Shown piece by piece: positions 21,041-32,126 of a DNA stretch of 64,000 nt. The position numbers and the translations under genes are program-made. Origin of the DNA: Gerris lacustris (Eukaryota > Arthropoda > Insecta > Hemiptera > Gerridae); contig OX578281.1 in the NCBI GenBank assembly GCA_951217055.1, positions 66,032,043 through 66,096,042 of the forward strand. Direction: 5' to 3'. How positions within the stretch are numbered: the first letter of the stretch is position 1; each line of letters starts with the position of its first letter. Below the pieces are notes generated by a model that saw only the letters and a list, made by a program, of their open reading frames with translations, did no database searches and was not told the DNA's origin.

Positions 21041-21737
21041 CGAGACCAAATACACTGCCAATTAGTGTGGCACATAGCTTCCTCGCATCCTATCATGTAT
21101 TGTTTTATTACTTTATTGTTATATTGTTTATTGTGTAAGAACAATTAACATTTTTTAGAATCTTTAACACTTTATAGGGGTGTCGCTGTAGGTTTTACTA
21201 AAAAATTGTATTTGAAAAAAATGTTCGTCTCATTGAATAGATAAGGTATGATTTTTTTCCCGACCGAAAATTCCAATTTTAAATTTGAAGTTCACGTTTA
21301 CGCGAGCGTTGCGCGTGAACGCTTGAACGGATAACGTTGTCCAACGAACTCGACCTGAGCATTGGTAAAATAAACATTTCTACCAAATTTCATCAAAATC
21401 GGGCAACATTTACTCAAGTTATCGTCGCACGTTTCATAATTCGCGGACACACAGACCGACAGACAGACAGACAGACAGACAGACACGGAACCAAAAATGT
21501 TCCCTGATGTCTGAAACGGATTTCTGTCTTGGAATTTTTAAAATCGGAGGCATAAAACTTTTTTGTTCTCAAAAGTGAACACAATGCTTCCGTTACCTTC
21601 GGTAAGCTCGGAAGCAAAATGTTCCCTGATGTCTGAAACGGATTTCTGTCTTGGAATTTTTGAAATCGGAGGCATAAAAGTTTTTCGTTCTCAAAAGTGA
21701 ACACAATGCTTCCGTTACCTTCGGTAAGCTCGGAAGC
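20566..21737 (+). mobile_element. Hel-1 (beta core) interrupted by a second Hel-1
   Basis: Outer copy: 5' end TAGACTGCCAATTAGTGTGG at 20566, beta core (about 20660-20975), GACA tract (about 20980-21040), stopping at GAGACCAAA (21050). It resumes at 21616 with the missing last 122 bp, ending in the hairpin at 21708-21737. The break holds a complete second copy (21051-21615). This explains what looks like a tandem array with a duplicated 3' tail. No coding sequence; frames such as those at 20825-21148 come from the microsatellite. Confidence 0.8.
21051..21615 (+). mobile_element. Hel-1 (beta core), complete 565-bp copy nested in Hel-1
   Basis: Starts TACACTGCCAATTAGTGTGG and ends with the hairpin GCTTCCGTTACC...CTCGGAAGC (21586-21615). 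It lies between 'gaccaaa' and 'aaaatgttccc' of the outer copy, so the insertion point is in an A-run. It contains the beta core (ACGCGAGCGTTGCGCGTGAA, GATAACGTTGTCCAACGAAC, ACTTTACTC-like blocks) and a (GACA)n tract at 21446-21483. It gives the element boundaries to within a few bases. Confidence 0.8.
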
Positions 21738-21880
21738 AAAAATCCCGAATATATAAATAAAAGTGAACTATTAATATTAAATCGAGAGCAACATTGTATT
21801 ATGATAACGATGATGCTCAAGAGGAATAACAGTGTCCTGCTGAAGGACAGACATGTAGACTGTGTGATAAGAAAAAAAAA

Positions 21881-22820
21881 TACGTGTGGTGTCGTGGGAC
21901 ACCCGGTAGGAACGAAGTTCCTTACACTGTTCATTAAATATAAATGATATAATTACAGTGCTAAGTATATGATACTGCTAACTACTTATACATGGCGGAG
22001 TTAGAATAAGAGTACAAAATTAAAAGTAACTATTTGTACTAGCGGAGTTAAGGCAAAATTAAAAGAAAAACTTTTTATTATCTTTGAAAAGAGCGTCTTA
22101 CAATAAATGATGCATTGTAAATTGTGAAAAAAAGTTAATTTTGATTAGTTTATAGTTAAAGCATATGGTTGTAGAGAAGAAAATAACTGTCACATTAGAC
22201 CTCCGTCGGCGAATCTCCAATTAAAATACTATAATATAAAATATAAATCACCAACACTAAACACATTCTGCTTGTATCAGGTTGAAATTTTACATGCCTG
22301 TTTCAATTGTACTTTAGACAATGTGTATGAAGTTTTATTGAAATCGTTACGTTAGAACGTAAGATATCGGTAAAAACGTTGTTTTCTTTATTTAAAACGT
22401 TTACGTCCGCTTTAATAAATTTAGCTATCTTTATCACTTCATAGCAGTGTCGGTGTTCGGTTTAATAAAAAAAAAAATTAAAAAAGTTGTTTGTCTCATT
22501 TAATAGATGATGTTAGAATTTTTTCCCGTCCAAAAAATCCGAAGTTTATATTTGAAGCTTACGTTTACGCGAGCGTTGCGCGTGAACGCTTGGGCGGATA
22601 ACGTTGTCCAAAGAACTCAGCCTGGGCATTGGTAAAATGAACATGTGTACCAAGTTTCAACTAACTCGGTGATCTTTTACTCAAGTTATTGTCATTGGTA
22701 GATTTCGTGACGGATTTTGCGTGACGGTGATTTTGTGACGGTGATTTTGTGACGGTGATTTTGGTCGTTTTTTCAGATTTACTCCCGGGCTCCAGAACGT
22801 GCCATAAGGAACTTCGTTTC
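21881..22820 (+). mobile_element. Hel-4, copy 1
   Basis: Begins TACGTGTGGTGTCGTGGGAC. Close to the start are two small hairpins, GTGTC/GACAC and GGAAC-gaa-GTTCC, and the far end reads ATAAGGAACTTCGTTTC, an inverted partner of GGAACGAAGTTCC. The interior includes the same beta core as Hel-1 and Hel-2. Near the end a 15-bp unit GTGACGGTGATTTTG is repeated about three times (22720-22765) where other families carry GTCY. Homologous to 27232-28516 and 40041-40560. No coding sequence. Confidence 0.7.
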
Positions 22821-22970
22821 AAAAACACTTAGAATAGGAGTGCGCAATGGTCGTGCTAAAATAGAGCCACAGAGATGTATAAGGTTTAACAGAGTTAACG
22901 TAAATCTGGGGCAAATGAATCTCATCTTTTTCAGATTAAGACAGTGACGATTTTCGTCGAGTTAGAAGTT

Positions 22971-23034
22971 AGCGTGAACTCTAACCTCTCATTCCACGGT
23001 TGATAGCGTGGAATGAGAGGTTAGAGTTCACGCT
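22971..23034. repeat. Perfect 28-bp-stem hairpin, 8-base loop
   Basis: AGCGTGAACTCTAACCTCTC (start of the 28-bp left stem) is followed by loop GTTGATAG and the exact complement ending at 23034. It lies between Hel-4 and the Gypsy fragment. Confidence 0.95.
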
Positions 23035-23079
23035 ACAAGGCAGAATCATTGAAATGCCGAATGAGCCAGGAGCAAGTGA

Positions 23080-23960
23080 GTGAAGCATCAGTAAGAAAAA
23101 TATGGAATCAATTAGGCTTACCTAAACTAGAGCCTGCTCAAGATTTAATAGCCTACACTGGTATATGTGTACCGTCATGAAGCTTAAGCAAAGTTAAAAG
23201 TGGAAGAGTTTGGGAAAAATTGTATTCTTCCAGTGATAGTGACATAAGAGAATGATGTACCAATATTCTGTATCACTCGGTGTTATAAATTTCATTTATC
23301 TTTACCTGTAATGATAAATTATGCAATCTTTGAGAGAGGAAAGAAAAAGTTGCAAGACATAGTTAAAGCCCTGAGTAAATTCGGTTGTATTTTCCTTAGG
23401 ATTGGGAAATATACAAGGCTATAAAGCAGTTATTCATGTAAAACAGGACGCACAACCATGTATATTCAAAGCCAGACCTGTGCCGTTAGCAGTTAAGACA
23501 AGGTTGGAGGTAGAAATTCTCCGGTTGTTAATGGAGGGAGTAATCGAACCAGTAAATCCCAGTACAATGCCAATAGAATGGGCCACTTCCAAAGTAATCC
23601 TTTTTAAATATACTGGTAAAATACGTATTTGTGCTGAATTTAAAGATAGGATCTACAAATATGTATACTGTAAACACCCATTGTTTCCAACGTCCCATTC
23701 CAACATTCAATGACAATGATAAAACTACTAGAAGGCCAAGAATATTCAACAATTGATTTGAGAGATGATTCTTCTACTAGCACTTGTAGGTGACTCTTAA
23801 AAGGCTCTGACAAACACTGCTGTAGGTATTCTATCTAGTTTACCTAAACCTGATGATAGAACAGAAGTCAAGATAACGACATACGAATTTGTCTGGCACA
23901 TCTTACCTTTACGATTGAGAGATATCCCAGTTACTCGGAATGAATTAAAAATGGAGACTG
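23080..23960 (+). pseudogene. Ty3/Gypsy retrotransposon pol fragment (protease end and RT start)
   Basis: About 23094-23290 reads WNQLGLPKLEPAQ, then AYTG and, after frameshifts, a segment like the end of a Gypsy aspartic protease. The reverse transcriptase begins in an open frame at 23402-23713 with GNIQGYKAVIHVK, FKARPVPLAVK, EGVIEPVNPS, EWATSKVILFK and IRICAEFK, the usual N-terminal RT layout. After a frameshift, LLEGQEYSTIDLRD follows (about 23720-23765). The frame opens at a TTG, not a true start, because this is an internal pol segment. No LTR, integrase or catalytic YxDD motif is present, so it is a dead internal piece. Confidence 0.85.
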
Positions 23961-24838
23961 TTCATAAGGAAGGACTTTAAATACTAGGGCCTGGTTCCTC
24001 CATGAAATCTAATTAAATAAACTAATAAGTAAAGAATCGAATAATGAGCAAGTGAACTGTATTTATCTTTATATAATAATAAAAGCTTAATATACTATAA
24101 TAACAAATGCCTAAATAGGAAAACTGAATAATTTTAATTTAAAAAATGATAATTAGCTTAGCGTTGATTAGGGTTGAGCTGTGCTGATGTAATTGGAGAA
24201 GATGGGAAGATTCCAAATCTTGAGTATTATTTCACTGCGAAAGCCATGCTGAGCTATATAATATTGCAAAATTTGTCTGGATGCAGGACAAAAGCTAGCT
24301 GAACGCATGTATAAAAGGCGGAAATAACTTATATAAAAAGGTGGTTTAGCATAGATGAGATGATCAAGTAAGTAAACAACAACTGAAATCCAACTTTCTC
24401 TTTCTCCAGTCACTGTGCTCCTACTGGTGGAAGAATGAATCTGGGTTTCAGGGCAATCTGCGTTGCAGGTCTAGTATTCATGAAGTAGCAATACAAGTAC
24501 TACATTAAATGTAACTAATTAAATTATTTACATATATAATTTTAACTAACCATAACTAATACGTAAAAGGAGTTCAGGCAGTCCTGAACAGAGACACTTT
24601 CAAAATGTTAAATGAAGGACCGAGCATTTACAAGATTTAATGTTTGGTTGCAAAAATGGATAAAAGAATATTAAACTTTGTAAAGTGACAGGGCAATAGA
24701 GCCCACTACCCCTAAATTCCATTATAGTTTAAAACGTATAGGTACCATATTTATCTATCCATTAAAAAAAGATGAAATGAGAAGTAAGTTTCTACTTAAA
24801 AAGTTTCTTGAACCTAATAATAAATATATGGTAAACAC
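23961..24838. other. AT-rich spacer, nothing recognised
   Basis: May contain unrecognisable retrotransposon remains. An 81-codon ORF (24168-24413, minus) has no known similarity. Confidence 0.45.
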
Positions 24839-25335
24839 TAGTCTACCAATTAGTATGGCACACAGGAAGCTATGTTGCTGCTTTGCTTCCTATTCCGTGC
24901 ACTTTAATGATGATGTATATTATTTTACACCTTTATACTTATAAAATTAATCTGGATCTATCTGCGGGCTACTTTTGACAAACCATCCGAATTTCATAAA
25001 AATCAGATAAGTAATTCTGAAGGTATAAGTGTACGCTTGTGGGCATGTGGAAAGGATACTAATAGGCGCAGAAAATTGAAACTTATATGGGACTAACAAT
25101 GGGCTAATTATGACCAACCATCTAAATTTCATTAGAATCTGACGAGTAGTTTTTAAGATATGTTGGTTCACGAAATTGAGTGACAGACCGACAGACAGAC
25201 ATTAAACCAATAATGTTCCCTGATTTCTGAAACGGATTTCTGTCTCGAATTTTTAAAAATCTGAGGCATAAAAAAAGTTCGTTGTTCAAAACGATTCCAT
25301 AGCTTCCGTTACCTTCGGTAAGCTTGGAAGCAATT
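24839..25335 (+). mobile_element. Hel-1 copy, alpha core, short
   Basis: The 5' module is altered (GTCTACCAATTAGTATGGCA, then a reversed GGAAGC stretch). The alpha core is well kept (ATCTGCGGGCTACTTTTGAC, GGGCTAATTATGACCAACCA), with a short GACA tract at 25184-25200 and the 3' hairpin at about 25301-25331. Confidence 0.75.
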
Positions 25336-26104
25336 TCTTAGGATACATAAGAGTACATGTATATTATTCAAATATACCTATTTGTATATGCCTAGAAATT
25401 AATTTCAATGTAATTATGTATTATTATAACATGCAATAATCTTATGTGATTCAAAATAATATTCTAATATATCCCGAACATTCGGGTAGAGATAATATGC
25501 GGATTCTTTGTTTTAATGTAAGAGTATTTCCGAAATAGTTTCAGGTGAAAAGTTAAAATTTGGCATTTTATTGTAGCTCTAGTCATCACGCACACTATTA
25601 TGGACTCAGGATGATGAGTTAGGAAAACAATGAGTTAAGAAGTTAATAGAACTAATATAATGAAACAGAAAATATCAACACAATTCTTTCCTGATCGAAC
25701 ATCAATGAAGAAATATATTAGTTATAGACAAACTTTATAGGGCAATATATTTCCTTGAAATATTCCTTCAAATTGAAAGAACTAAATTATAAAATTGATT
25801 TTTAAACGGAGCATTATATTTGAGGAGTCAACTTATACTGCATTATATAACATGAACTTACATGATTATTGTTAACATATTTATTTTTTGGTCAAAAGAT
25901 ATCTCTGTCATTGTCTAAGTTTTTTAGATCTTTAAACAATCGAGGCAAAATGTATTTAAATGTTACAGGCATTAGGTTATACATCACATAGACATTATTT
26001 GAGTAAATTCTTATAAAACGTGAGACATTTAAAAAGTATATTAGAAACTGCCCTTATTAGAAAACTAAATTTACTAGTGTAAGAATTATAAGCATTCTGG
26101 AGAT
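25336..26104. other. AT-rich spacer, nothing recognised
   Basis: No ORF, RNA gene or terminal repeat was noticed. Confidence 0.5.
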
Positions 26105-26525
26105 CGATTCTCTTTCATTTCTTCTTTTCCCATTTTAAAAATATCCTAGACTAGAAATTCGACGATTTTTCCGAACATATAATCTCAAATTGCATCAAAA
26201 TCAACCCAGTACTCTAGGCTCTATCTGTGTGTACAAATGACAGACAGAAATTTTACATTAAACTTTTTATGGACTCAAGGGAGCTTAAAACGTGTAAATA
26301 CATACAAATCTCGATCGATTCTCATTTATTTCTCCAATCTTAAAAATATCCTAGACTAGATATTCGACGTTTTTTCAAACATGTATCTCAAATTGCATCA
26401 AAATCAACCCAGTACTTTAAGCTCCACACGTCTAACTGTACAAACGACAGACAGTCATTTTACATTTGACATTAAACTTTTTATGGACTCAGGGGAGCTT
26501 AAAACGTGTAAATACATCAAAATAG
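26105..26525 (+). repeat. Tandem duplication, unit about 205 bp
   Basis: The first unit (about 26105-26310) and second unit (about 26311-26525) share ATATCCTAGACTAGA, CTCAAATTGCATCAAAATCA, a short GACAGACAG and GGGAGCTTAAAACGTGTAAA. The layout (CAAATT-CATCAAAATC phrase followed by GACAGAC) resembles that of the Hel cores, so this may be a remnant of another such family. Confidence 0.8.
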
Positions 26526-27231
26526 AATTTTGGTGCCATCACAATACGTTTTCTTTACATAGACTAAGTACATGAGAAAGTTAATTTTTTTTTTTTAAAT
26601 TGATTTTAAGTTGAGTTTTTAGATTTTTTAAATTTTAAAGCTTTCCATGATAAAACCACCTCGTAAAGATTTAAGTGTAATTTACCATTTAAATCCTTTC
26701 ATTCCAATTTTGTTCTTTTTTTTCAAACGCCCGGAAACCTGTTAAACATCTGCAACTCACCTTCTGTCCATGCAGAAAATTATTCCGTCTATCGGTTATA
26801 ATTGAGATTTGCTTTTAGTCTTCAAAAGAGATAAATGTTATAAAGGGAAATGCAGATACAAAAAATAAAAAAAAGTCTATGCGCATGAATAATAGCGCGA
26901 GGGAAAAAACATTTCATTTCATTGGTAATTCATTTAAATTCTGGTCTACTAGATCTGGAAATTTCCTGAAACGCGTTCATACGCTTAAACTTAATTTTCA
27001 TCGTTCATTTACACTTCAAACTATCAATTATTATTACATAGATTTAATTTACATTTCACAAGTTAAAAAAACTACTAATGTCCTCAGAAGACGATAGGAT
27101 TGGCTGTATTAAGATGATTTTTCCATGCACGCATTGGGTCTGAAATATTTTGCTTGAAAGAAGTTTGTTTACTAATGTATTTTTTTTTTTAATATGTAGG
27201 AGTCTAGTCTTAATCTTAAACAGTTAAAAAA
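26526..27231. other. AT-rich spacer, nothing recognised
   Basis: Short ORFs only (for example 26879-27097), with no similarity I know. Confidence 0.5.
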
Positions 27232-28516
27232 TACGTGTGGTATCGCGGGACACCCGGTAGAAACAAAGTTCCTTGCATTTTTCATTAAATATAAATTATA
27301 AAATCACACTGCTAAGTACGTATACGTTGCTAACTGGCGGAGTTAGAAAAGAGACAAAATTAAAAGTAACGAATTGTTTGTACATAGCGGAGTTAAGGAA
27401 AATTTTTACAAGAAAAGCATTATTTGTATCATTAAAGCAAGCGTCTTACAATAAATATGCATTGGATATTAAAAAAAAAGTTAATGATGATACGTTTATA
27501 GTTAAAGAGTATGATTGCAGACGGTAGGACTGTTTTCTTCCGACCCTGCCTACTAATTTAAAATATATAAAATATTTCTCTTCCCCACTCAAAATCGTCT
27601 GCTTGTGTTAGGTTTAAATTGCCTGTTTTAATTGTACTTTAGACTTTAGACTATGAGTAAGAAGTTTTATTAAAATCGTTACGTTAGAACGTAACATATC
27701 GGTAAAAACGTTGTTTTCTTTATTTTAAACGTTTAGGTCCACTTTAATAAATTTAGCAATGGTTATCACTTCACAGCAGTGTCGGTATTCGTTTTATTAG
27801 AACAATTTATTTATTAAAGTTGTTTGTCTCATTAAATAGATGAAGTTAGAATTCTTTTCCCGTCCTAAAATTCCAATTTTAAATTTGAAGCTTACGTTTA
27901 CGCGAGCGTTAAGCGTGAACACTTGGGCGTATAAAGGTGCGTTTACACGTGACATTTATTGCATGATATTAATGTCAGACAGAAATCTCAGAAGTCTGAG
28001 ATTGATGTTTCTACTCTCAGCTATAAGTGTCGACACTTCTATACCAACAGATGTAAACACCGATTATTTGAAAATTCAAACTCCTCTTCTTACATTTATT
28101 GCAAATTTAAGCATTGCGAGAAGTGTCAGACATATATCTCCGACATAAATCTCAAGCAATTTCTCTCAGATGTAAACACTCAAAGCAATTTCTGTCTGAC
28201 ACTTGACAGTTATTGCCGGAGAGAAGTGTCAGGTGTAAACGTACCTTAACGTTGTCCAACGAACTCAGCCAGGGCATTGGTAAAATGAACATGTGTACCA
28301 AATTTCAACTAACTCGGTGATCTTTTACTCAAGTTATTGTCATTGGCTACAACTACAAGTTATTGTAGTTTGTCACTTTAGCTCGGTCATTTTTTTACTC
28401 AAGTTATCGTCATCGGTAGATTTCGTGACGCTTGGTTTTGTGACGGCGATTTTGGTAGTTATTTTCGAATTCACCCCCGGACTCCAGAACATGCCATAAG
28501 GAAGTTCGTTCGAAAC
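27232..28516 (+). mobile_element. Hel-4, copy 2, carrying a MITE
   Basis: Begins TACGTGTGGTATCGCGGGAC, continues GGTAGAAACAAAGTTCCTTG and ends with ATAAGGAAGTTCGTTCGAAA. The body follows copy 1 through the beta core and GTGACGGCGATTTTGG, except for the MITE at 27935-28246. Confidence 0.75.
27935..28246. mobile_element. MITE with TAA target duplication (PIF/Harbinger-like)
   Basis: Ends AGGTGCGTTTACACGTGACA and, in inverse, AGGTACGTTTACACCTGACA lie between TAA trinucleotides (27932-27934 and 28247-28249). Hel-4 copy 1 has the empty site GCGGATAACG (about 22601). A 3-bp TAA duplication fits PIF/Harbinger; no transposase is encoded. The interior is full of AAGTGTC/GACACTT and TCAGACA-type inverted motifs. 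Two frames of about 100 codons cross it (27840-28148, 27959-28249) without similarity to known proteins. Confidence 0.85.
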
Positions 28517-29037
28517 ACGTTAATATGTATCATGTAGATAGTATATTAGGACGTGTTTGCGGTCAAGGGATCGTGTTTGTTTTATCTGCATATCGCAGTT
28601 TAGCCTCCACCTTCCTGAACTTGAACTTGAACTCATTGCAGGACTGTGACGGGAAAACTGTTACCTTTACAAGGGACTCCTGACGGATGACGGAGGAGAA
28701 TGGCACGATCTCCAGATCCAGTCAGTACAATTTAAGAGTCAGATACCTCAAAATTACCGGTAGGAACTTTACAGTAATTATTTATCTACTCCTCTTTGAG
28801 ATGTCTTCTTACTTACGTCAAAATCTCAGCAATCGTTTTATTACAGTACCAACTGCTTTCCGCTTATCGACAGGGAACATTTATGTTTTTTTATTTTCAA
28901 TTACATTGTACGAAAAAAGACATTTTCATATTAATTTTACTTTGGTTTATTCATTTAAAAATTATATTTGTAGATTTTAACATACCTAATCATAATCATG
29001 TCATTTATATTTTAATTATATTTGAATATACAGTTCA
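28517..29037. other. Spacer; less repetitive, GC-richer patch at 28540-28760
   Basis: No TE signature was found at 28540-28760. ORFs at 28687-28980 and 28796-29071 overlap and look random in their AT-rich halves. Confidence 0.35.
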
Positions 29038-29476
29038 TAGTCCAGAAGATAGCGTGCAAAAAAGTGTCTGACTAGCATCAAGCTATAATATGTGGTCGGC
29101 TAAGTTCGTCTGCGGGATATAGCTTGGCAATAGGCATTTGAAAAAAACAAACCGGTGGAGAGTGGCCATATCCCGCCCTTTTTGGTGGACAATGTGATTT
29201 TCATGATCCTGAGTGCGAACTTAGTTAGTAGACCAATAATCAAGTTGATATTAGTTTGTCACTTGATCGGTTAGTTAGTCAAATATTACTCCAAATCAAA
29301 GTGTTTCCCTATCAAGGGACAAACTCCCATCAACTTGATATTTAGTCTACTAACTAAGTTCGCACTCAGGATCATGAAAATCACATTGTCCACCAAAAAT
29401 TTACACCAAACATTAACACACAAGATTCTAGCTTGATGTTAGTCAGACACTTTTTTGCACGCTATCTCCTAGACTA
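29038..29476. mobile_element. Foldback element J, copy 1
   Basis: Left end TAGTCCAGAAGATAGCGTGC, right end the inverse of TAGTCTAGGAGATAGCGTGC. Inner arms pair at GGTGGACAATGTGATTTTCA and ATGATCCTGAGTGCGAACTT. The right arm lacks a segment (about 29100-29160) that the left arm has. Homologous to 55652-56199. Confidence 0.85.
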
Positions 29477-30774
29477 TCACTTTATTATTGTTATCTTGAA
29501 TTTTAGGAGAAATAATAATATTATTTATTTTTGCATTCTATTTTCTTTGCTTTATACAATTAAGCCAGCCAATACCAACGAGGTTGGATCTTAGGGATTA
29601 TTTTAATTTAATCTCAGATCTGCCTGTACAACGATAGGATTAGTTGTAAGTTATGCTTCTATTAAAAGATCTTACATGATAACTTTAATAATAGTAGTTC
29701 TTATTTATTAATCTTCTTTTTTCTTTAACTTTAATCATATTTTTGGACTAATCATAGTAATTTTTCAGAAATATTAAGAGTATTTCTAATTATTGCTCTT
29801 TTATGCCAGACTCATGCATTATAAATTTATTAATTATTCTTCTTGCTTGTTTAATAGTTAAAATAGAGCTTATAGTTATCAAAGTTTATGAAGAAAGCTG
29901 TTACAGACTTTCCACAGGATTGTGTCTGTATTTAAAATACACTTTTAAAGCTGAAATTCTTAGAGTTAAGCTGGCAAGATAGCTTAATTAGAACTTTCTT
30001 TGCGAGACATCCAAATCTGCCTGAAGATTTAGTAAAGTTATTATTTTTACTATTTCAATTATTTTTTTCCAAAGTGCTCCACTTCTTACTATTTAGAATT
30101 TAGTTTATTGCAATGGAACATGTCTGGTTCAATTTATAGTTCTAGCTACTACAAGTTTAAATAATTACAAGATAAATAGAACTTTTTATAGACTAGGTTT
30201 TTAAATTTTCTGTCATTAATCATAAATTTTAAACCCGTCAAAATGAAGATCGTAAATATGGGTCATTTCAAAACAAATGAAATAACTTGCGGATTTTTTC
30301 CGAACTAACTTTCCATACAGCAAAACTAATTAAATTCTGCTGAAATATGGCTACAAGTATTAAAATAATTCATTGTCATCCTGTTCTGAGCTATTCTAAA
30401 AGTTTCAAATGTCTTGCTACTCGAGAAGTTAGTTAAAAATCAATTGCAAGATTTTTACTGGACAAACAAACAAACAAGAAAGCAAACTAATAAAAACGTA
30501 GTAATATATTTTAAGTTTTTCAATTGAGATCTCCCCATACTACTTTCAATTTTAACCCTAGTACTCCAAGTACTGTATGTACTACAAAATATAGAGAAAG
30601 CTACAGCCCTCTGCGCACAGGTCGATTTGTCCTCGTCTTGAACCCGAAGTGTAATGTGCGTTAAGTGTGAACTATTCGTCACAAACGGAAAGGCCTTTGC
30701 AAACAGGTCGATGAATTTGTCAGTCGGCTGCGGTCTCCAACGGGGAAGGTCAAACATCTTTATTTTTTTCTTTA
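29477..30774. other. AT-rich spacer; one unassigned 100-codon ORF
   Basis: The ORF at 30455-30757 (minus) begins MFDLPRWRPQPTDKFIDLFA and ends in a hydrophobic stretch. I do not recognise it and see no flanking exon or repeat, so it is not called as a gene. The rest is AT-rich without structure. Confidence 0.35.
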
Positions 30775-31317
30775 TAAAGGGAGTCCCAAAGTTAACGCAA
30801 GATTTGAATTAAATAGAAAACTCAATTTTTAGTCTTGAGATTGTTATTTTCAATTGAATTATAAAGTACATGGGATAGGATTATTTATGGAATAACAAAT
30901 CGGGCATATGGTCTCAACGGCTTTGCTGGCACATATGCACTCCCAGGTCAAAATTTTCCATGACCATTGTGCATAAATGCAGCTGAATTTCGTTGATGCA
31001 GCGTTTAACTTCCTCCTGTAATGCGCACCCACACCGGTTGTGGGCTTGTTTACATAGACCTTTGACTTCAAATAACCCCATAAAAAGAAATCTAATGGTG
31101 TTAAATCACACGATCTAGGGGGTTAAATTAAATTAAATAAATTTATCGCGTTAAATCACGATCAATAATATAAACACCTTGCTGTATCGTATAACGCTCC
31201 ATTTTTACTAACCATAAACTCTCAGCAGTCGAATTGGTTTCTTTTCAGGGTTGCCAACAATTTACTGCACATATGGCGGCAATTCCAAATCTTGCGTTAA
31301 TTTTGGGACACCCTTTA
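30775..31317 (-). mobile_element. Mariner-like element, truncated inside, with decayed transposase
   Basis: TIRs TAAAGGGAGTCCCAAAGTTA (left) and the inverse of TAAAGGGTGTCCCAAAATTA (right) span about 36 bp with three mismatches, flanked by TA on each side. The minus strand carries the C-terminal part of a Tc1/mariner (IS630) transposase: PPRSCDLTPLDFFLWGYLK, whose first D region is where the third catalytic acid lies, then SKVYVNKPTT, followed by frameshifted sequence ending near 30860. The catalytic domain's first two acids and the DNA-binding domain are missing, so the 543-bp element is an internally deleted, dead copy. Confidence 0.85.
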
Positions 31318-31937
31318 TAATACAAAGGTCTCGGCCGTCAAGCTCGATATTTCCCGTTCACTACAGGTCGAGAGGTTCGAGAAACGATCGAGACGCGTCC
31401 ACTTAGATTAGGCAACGTGCTAAAGTGCCGAACGCCTCGTTAGGGGACCCCCCCCCCCCCACTCACTTACATACAAAGCTGTGTGGAGGAGATAATGCTT
31501 CAAATTTGAGTCGAGTACAAATCGACCCGTGTGTGGAGGGCGATGTTACGACATCTAAATTGGTTTACATATTTGGTTTACATATTTTTTGGTCGTTATT
31601 CGTGGTTTTATTCACCTTAATTAGGGTCAAGAGAGGGGCTTTCATCAGAAAGTTATCTTGATTTATAATATCAATCACATATATCAGTTTAGTTTATGAC
31701 TTTATTCCATGCTTCTGTTAGGGAATTAATGTATGGAGGAAGCATTATACTTTTCGGCAAAGCGGTGTCGGGGTAGGCAGATTAGACTTAAACAAACTCT
31801 TGTTTGATAAAAATAAAAATAAATCTATAGGCTCAACGATTCTCTGATAAGCGTTATCAGATGTATGTATAGTTCATAAAAATGTGTAAAAAGATTATAA
31901 ACAGCTGAAGATTAACAAAAATACTAACAACAATTTG
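31318..31937. other. Spacer, nothing recognised
   Basis: A GC-richer patch (31320-31560) includes a 12-C run at 31449-31460 and a 78-codon ORF (31425-31661) without known similarity. Confidence 0.4.
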
Positions 31938-32126
31938 TTGGCACTCTTATAGAAAAGGGGCCCTATTTGTGTTTTTTATACTGAAGAGTTTATATCCCTT
32001 AGTCTAACTACCTATTAAGACAAAGGGATATTCAGTCCAATATGCAAACAAAAGAGTGTATTCGGTTGTAAGAAAGTATATTAGATAAAAAAAAAAAGTG
32101 GGGGCCCTTTTCTATAAAAGTGCCAA
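31938..32126. mobile_element. Small MITE (189 bp)
   Basis: TTGGCACTCTTATAGAAAAG at the left is matched in inverse at 32101-32126 (CTTTTCTATAAAAGTGCCAA), about 25 bp. The target duplication is not clear. Confidence 0.7.

Noticed and set aside
20825..21486. ORFs rich in CLSVCLSV or TDRQTDRQ
   Set aside because: Reading frames through the GTCY/GACA microsatellite in Hel-1.
20566..21737. Simple tandem array of Hel-1 with a duplicated 3' tail
   Set aside because: The outer copy lacks exactly the 122 bp that follow the inner copy, so nesting explains the pattern better.
23080..23960. Intact retroelement or endogenous retrovirus
   Set aside because: Only protease-end and RT-start pieces with frameshifts; no LTRs, integrase or envelope seen.
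29550..30060. Possible nuclear copy of mitochondrial DNA
   Set aside because: AT-richness and a tRNA-like feel near 29960, but no mitochondrial gene could be read.
30455..30757. 100-codon ORF on the minus strand
   Set aside because: No known motif, unusual C-terminal hydrophobic run from simple sequence, and no supporting exon structure.
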